From Gammaproteobacteria bacterium (lineage in GTDB: Bacteria > Pseudomonadota > Gammaproteobacteria > Pseudomonadales > DSM-25080), in NCBI GenBank assembly GCA_013372965.1, contig JABXIR010000059.1:1-8471 (forward strand): a stretch of DNA of 8,471 nucleotides, given 5' to 3'. Below the pieces are notes generated by a model. The model was not told the DNA's origin. It was given only the letters and a program-made list of their open reading frames with translations, and made no database searches. Within the stretch, counting starts at the first letter, position 1; every line of letters starts with the position of its first letter. Below are positions 7,149 to 8,471 of the stretch, in pieces. Made by a program: the position numbers and the translations under genes.

Positions 7149-7865
7149 ATGGTTGTAAAAATCCCAGTTCAGCAGCGCAAGCTGTTTATCGCGATGTCGA
7201 TCTTCACCGTCGTGTTGTTACCTGTACTGGTGAGTTTGGGTTTCTGGCAGCTCGATCGAGCCAAATGGCGCGAAGGTCAATGGAGTGCTTTTGAAGCAGC
7301 CCAAATACAACCACCACTAACTTGGACGCCGTTCGACGAGTTTCCTTCTCATCAGCGTGTGACTGCCGAGGGACAGTTCTTATCAGAACAGCAATATTTT
7401 TTGCAAAACCGCACGTATGGCGGCGTTCCTGGCGTCGAAGTGATCGAGCTATTTGAAACCAATCATGCGGTTTTGGCGGTTAATCGAGGTTTTGTGGAAT
7501 GGCGCCTTGCGGATGAATTGCCCGCCGTCCGACCGGCTACGAGTCATACCATTGTAGGTAGCATCGCACCACCCGACACTAACCCGGTTTTAAGCGAGAT
7601 CAACCAGTTACCTAGAATACAAACTCGACACTTCGAACAAATTGAACAGCGTATCGGTCGCCCGATCGTAGCAGAGATTCGGCTGGCGCCAGAGCACTCT
7701 GACGCACTGATGGCATCGTGGATGATTAACGCAATGACGCCCGAAAAGCACCTAGGTTATGCCACTCAGTGGTTTGCTATGGCGTTCGCTTTGTTAATCC
7801 TGTACGGTATTTTAATCCTTAAAATAACAACAAAAAAAGGAGAGGTTCATGCACACTCATGCTGA
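7149..7865 (+). CDS. surf1: SURF1 family cytochrome oxidase assembly protein
   Basis: Helps place heme a into subunit I during oxidase assembly. The 238-residue protein has the SURF1 plan: helix 1 at about 12-35 ending in the signature LGFWQLDRAKWREG, a periplasmic domain with FLQNRTYGGVPGVEV and VNRGFVEW (111-118), and helix 2 at about 205-226 opened by HLGYATQWFAMA. The conserved His of the second helix is H201. The ribosome site is modest: AGAGG at 7133-7137 with a rather long eleven-base spacer. Its 3' end overlaps the next start by 17 bases, indicating translational coupling. Because the DUF2909 gene and a terminator separate it from coxC, it either relies on readthrough or has a promoter inside the DUF2909 region; I found no convincing one. 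Confidence 0.95.
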   Translation: MVVKIPVQQRKLFIAMSIFTVVLLPVLVSLGFWQLDRAKWREGQWSAFEAAQIQPPLTWTPFDEFPSHQRVTAEGQFLSEQQYFLQNRTYGGVPGVEVIELFETNHAVLAVNRGFVEWRLADELPAVRPATSHTIVGSIAPPDTNPVLSEINQLPRIQTRHFEQIEQRIGRPIVAEIRLAPEHSDALMASWMINAMTPEKHLGYATQWFAMAFALLILYGILILKITTKKGEVHAHSC

Positions 7866-8448
7866 AGATTCCCTCACTCCAAAACAAATAAAAGCGAACC
7901 GCATTAAGTTGTTCGTACTATTTTTCATCCCGTTTGCGATCTTAACGGCCGCCTATTTGATGTTCTACAGCGGCATTGGAATCCCATCGGGTACGACCAA
8001 CAAGGGCGAGCTACTTCAACCCCCAGTCGCACTTGAAGAAGTCGGGTTTACGGACATCGCAAATGACGCTGCGCCCTACCCGCTCAACAACGGATTTTGG
8101 CATATCGTTCTTCCTGTCGCGGAGCCGTGCACGGATTATTGCCAGCAACGTCTTTATATTACCCGCCAGGTTCACTTGCGACTGGGTAAAAAAGGCGATG
8201 ACTTGGCCCGCGTGGTAATTATGACTTCACCCCCCTCTCCGGAATTTTCAATGTTTATGGCTGAGCATCACCCGTATACCAAGGTACTTTTAGTATCTGA
8301 TGATGACTTCGCTCGCAGCTTCGAAGCGCTTAATGTCAACGAAGGCGACTACTTCCTCTCTGATCCGAGAGCTTGGATGATGATGGGGTATCGTGAAGTG
8401 CATCAAGGCGAAGATTTGCTCGACGATCTGAAAAAATTATTGAGGTAG
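7849..8448 (+). CDS. Membrane-anchored SCO/thioredoxin-like protein of the cox cluster
   Basis: A 199-residue protein commonly annotated as hypothetical in this position. It has a cytoplasmic N-terminus (MHTHAED), one membrane helix at about 20-40 and a periplasmic domain. The conserved GELLQPP (53-59) is followed by a strand, then PCTDYCQQRL with C94 and C98 as a CxxxC pair and a helix to about 113, then a strand RVVIMT. It ends with DYFLSDPRAWMMMGY and an LLDDLKKLLR helix. This order resembles SCO1/SenC proteins, where CxxxC binds copper and the tail reads as a YLIDP-type strand. The His that SCO proteins carry just before that strand is not seen; N164, E165 and G166 lie there. So thiol-disulfide work on the oxidase, or altered copper handling, is possible; function is inferred. 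Start: AAAGGAGAGG at 7836-7845 precedes the ATG. Confidence 0.85.
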   Translation: MHTHAEDSLTPKQIKANRIKLFVLFFIPFAILTAAYLMFYSGIGIPSGTTNKGELLQPPVALEEVGFTDIANDAAPYPLNNGFWHIVLPVAEPCTDYCQQRLYITRQVHLRLGKKGDDLARVVIMTSPPSPEFSMFMAEHHPYTKVLLVSDDDFARSFEALNVNEGDYFLSDPRAWMMMGYREVHQGEDLLDDLKKLLR

Positions 8449-8452
8449 AGGT

Positions 8453-8471
8453 ATGAATCGAATTCTTTGGG
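8453..8471 (+). CDS. Start of next gene, truncated by window edge; possibly ctaA (heme A synthase, COX15)
   Basis: An ATG at 8453 opens a frame (MNRILW) that runs off the window. It lies four bases after the stop of the SCO-like gene, and GAGGTAGAG at 8442-8450 supplies a ribosome site, so it is almost certainly a real, co-transcribed start. Six residues cannot identify a family. In Pseudomonas-type aa3 loci the gene here is ctaA, which makes the heme a needed by subunit I; the assignment rests on position only. Confidence 0.5.

Noticed and set aside
1..8471. Search for CRISPR arrays, insertion sequences, tRNA genes, toxin-antitoxin pairs or defence genes
   Set aside because: No regularly spaced repeats, transposase, cloverleaf or defence domain is visible. 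The window is coherent core metabolism with known family members, so I do not claim a new system.

Overview
The window carries most of an aa3-type cytochrome c oxidase gene cluster of a gammaproteobacterium, probably marine or aquatic by the general look of the proteins. Base composition looks close to half GC by eye. The gene order coxB, coxA, ctaG, coxC, a DUF2909 small membrane protein, surf1, a membrane-anchored thioredoxin-like protein and then the next gene is the order I know from the Pseudomonas aa3 locus and its relatives. Genus cannot be settled from the sequence.

Left part (1-2396, minus strand): an AqpZ-type water channel (141-830) and, upstream of it in the same direction, a DinF-like MATE exporter (1089-2396). 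They are separated by 258 bases that hold no gene but do hold a short dyad and a 9-bp direct repeat spaced two helical turns apart. Neither gene has an obvious tie to respiration.

Middle (2397-6846): a 293-base divergent spacer with an extended -10 promoter candidate, followed by a tight plus-strand run of coxB, coxA, ctaG and coxC with gaps of 9, 9 and 14 bases. CoxB has a signal peptide, two membrane helices, a complete CuA site and a fused C-terminal cytochrome c domain (CVACH), so the oxidase is caa3-like. CoxA has all heme a, heme a3, CuB, D-channel and K-channel residues of an A1-type proton-pumping oxidase. CtaG (Cox11) delivers copper to CuB.

Right part (6847-8471): a strong hairpin terminator with a GTGA loop sits between coxC and a convergent minus-strand DUF2909 gene. 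That gene is in turn divergent from surf1 by only 36 bases. surf1 overlaps by 17 bases the next gene, a membrane-anchored protein that looks like a SCO/thioredoxin-fold domain with a CxxxC pair but without the usual third (His) copper ligand. The window ends 19 bases into a further gene, by position most likely ctaA (heme A synthase).

Together the plus-strand genes build the oxidase core (subunits I-III) and load it with copper and heme a. I see no CRISPR, mobile element, RNA gene or clearly new system. The points most worth a second look are the SCO-like protein and the reversed DUF2909 gene with its terminator, which splits the cluster into two transcription units.
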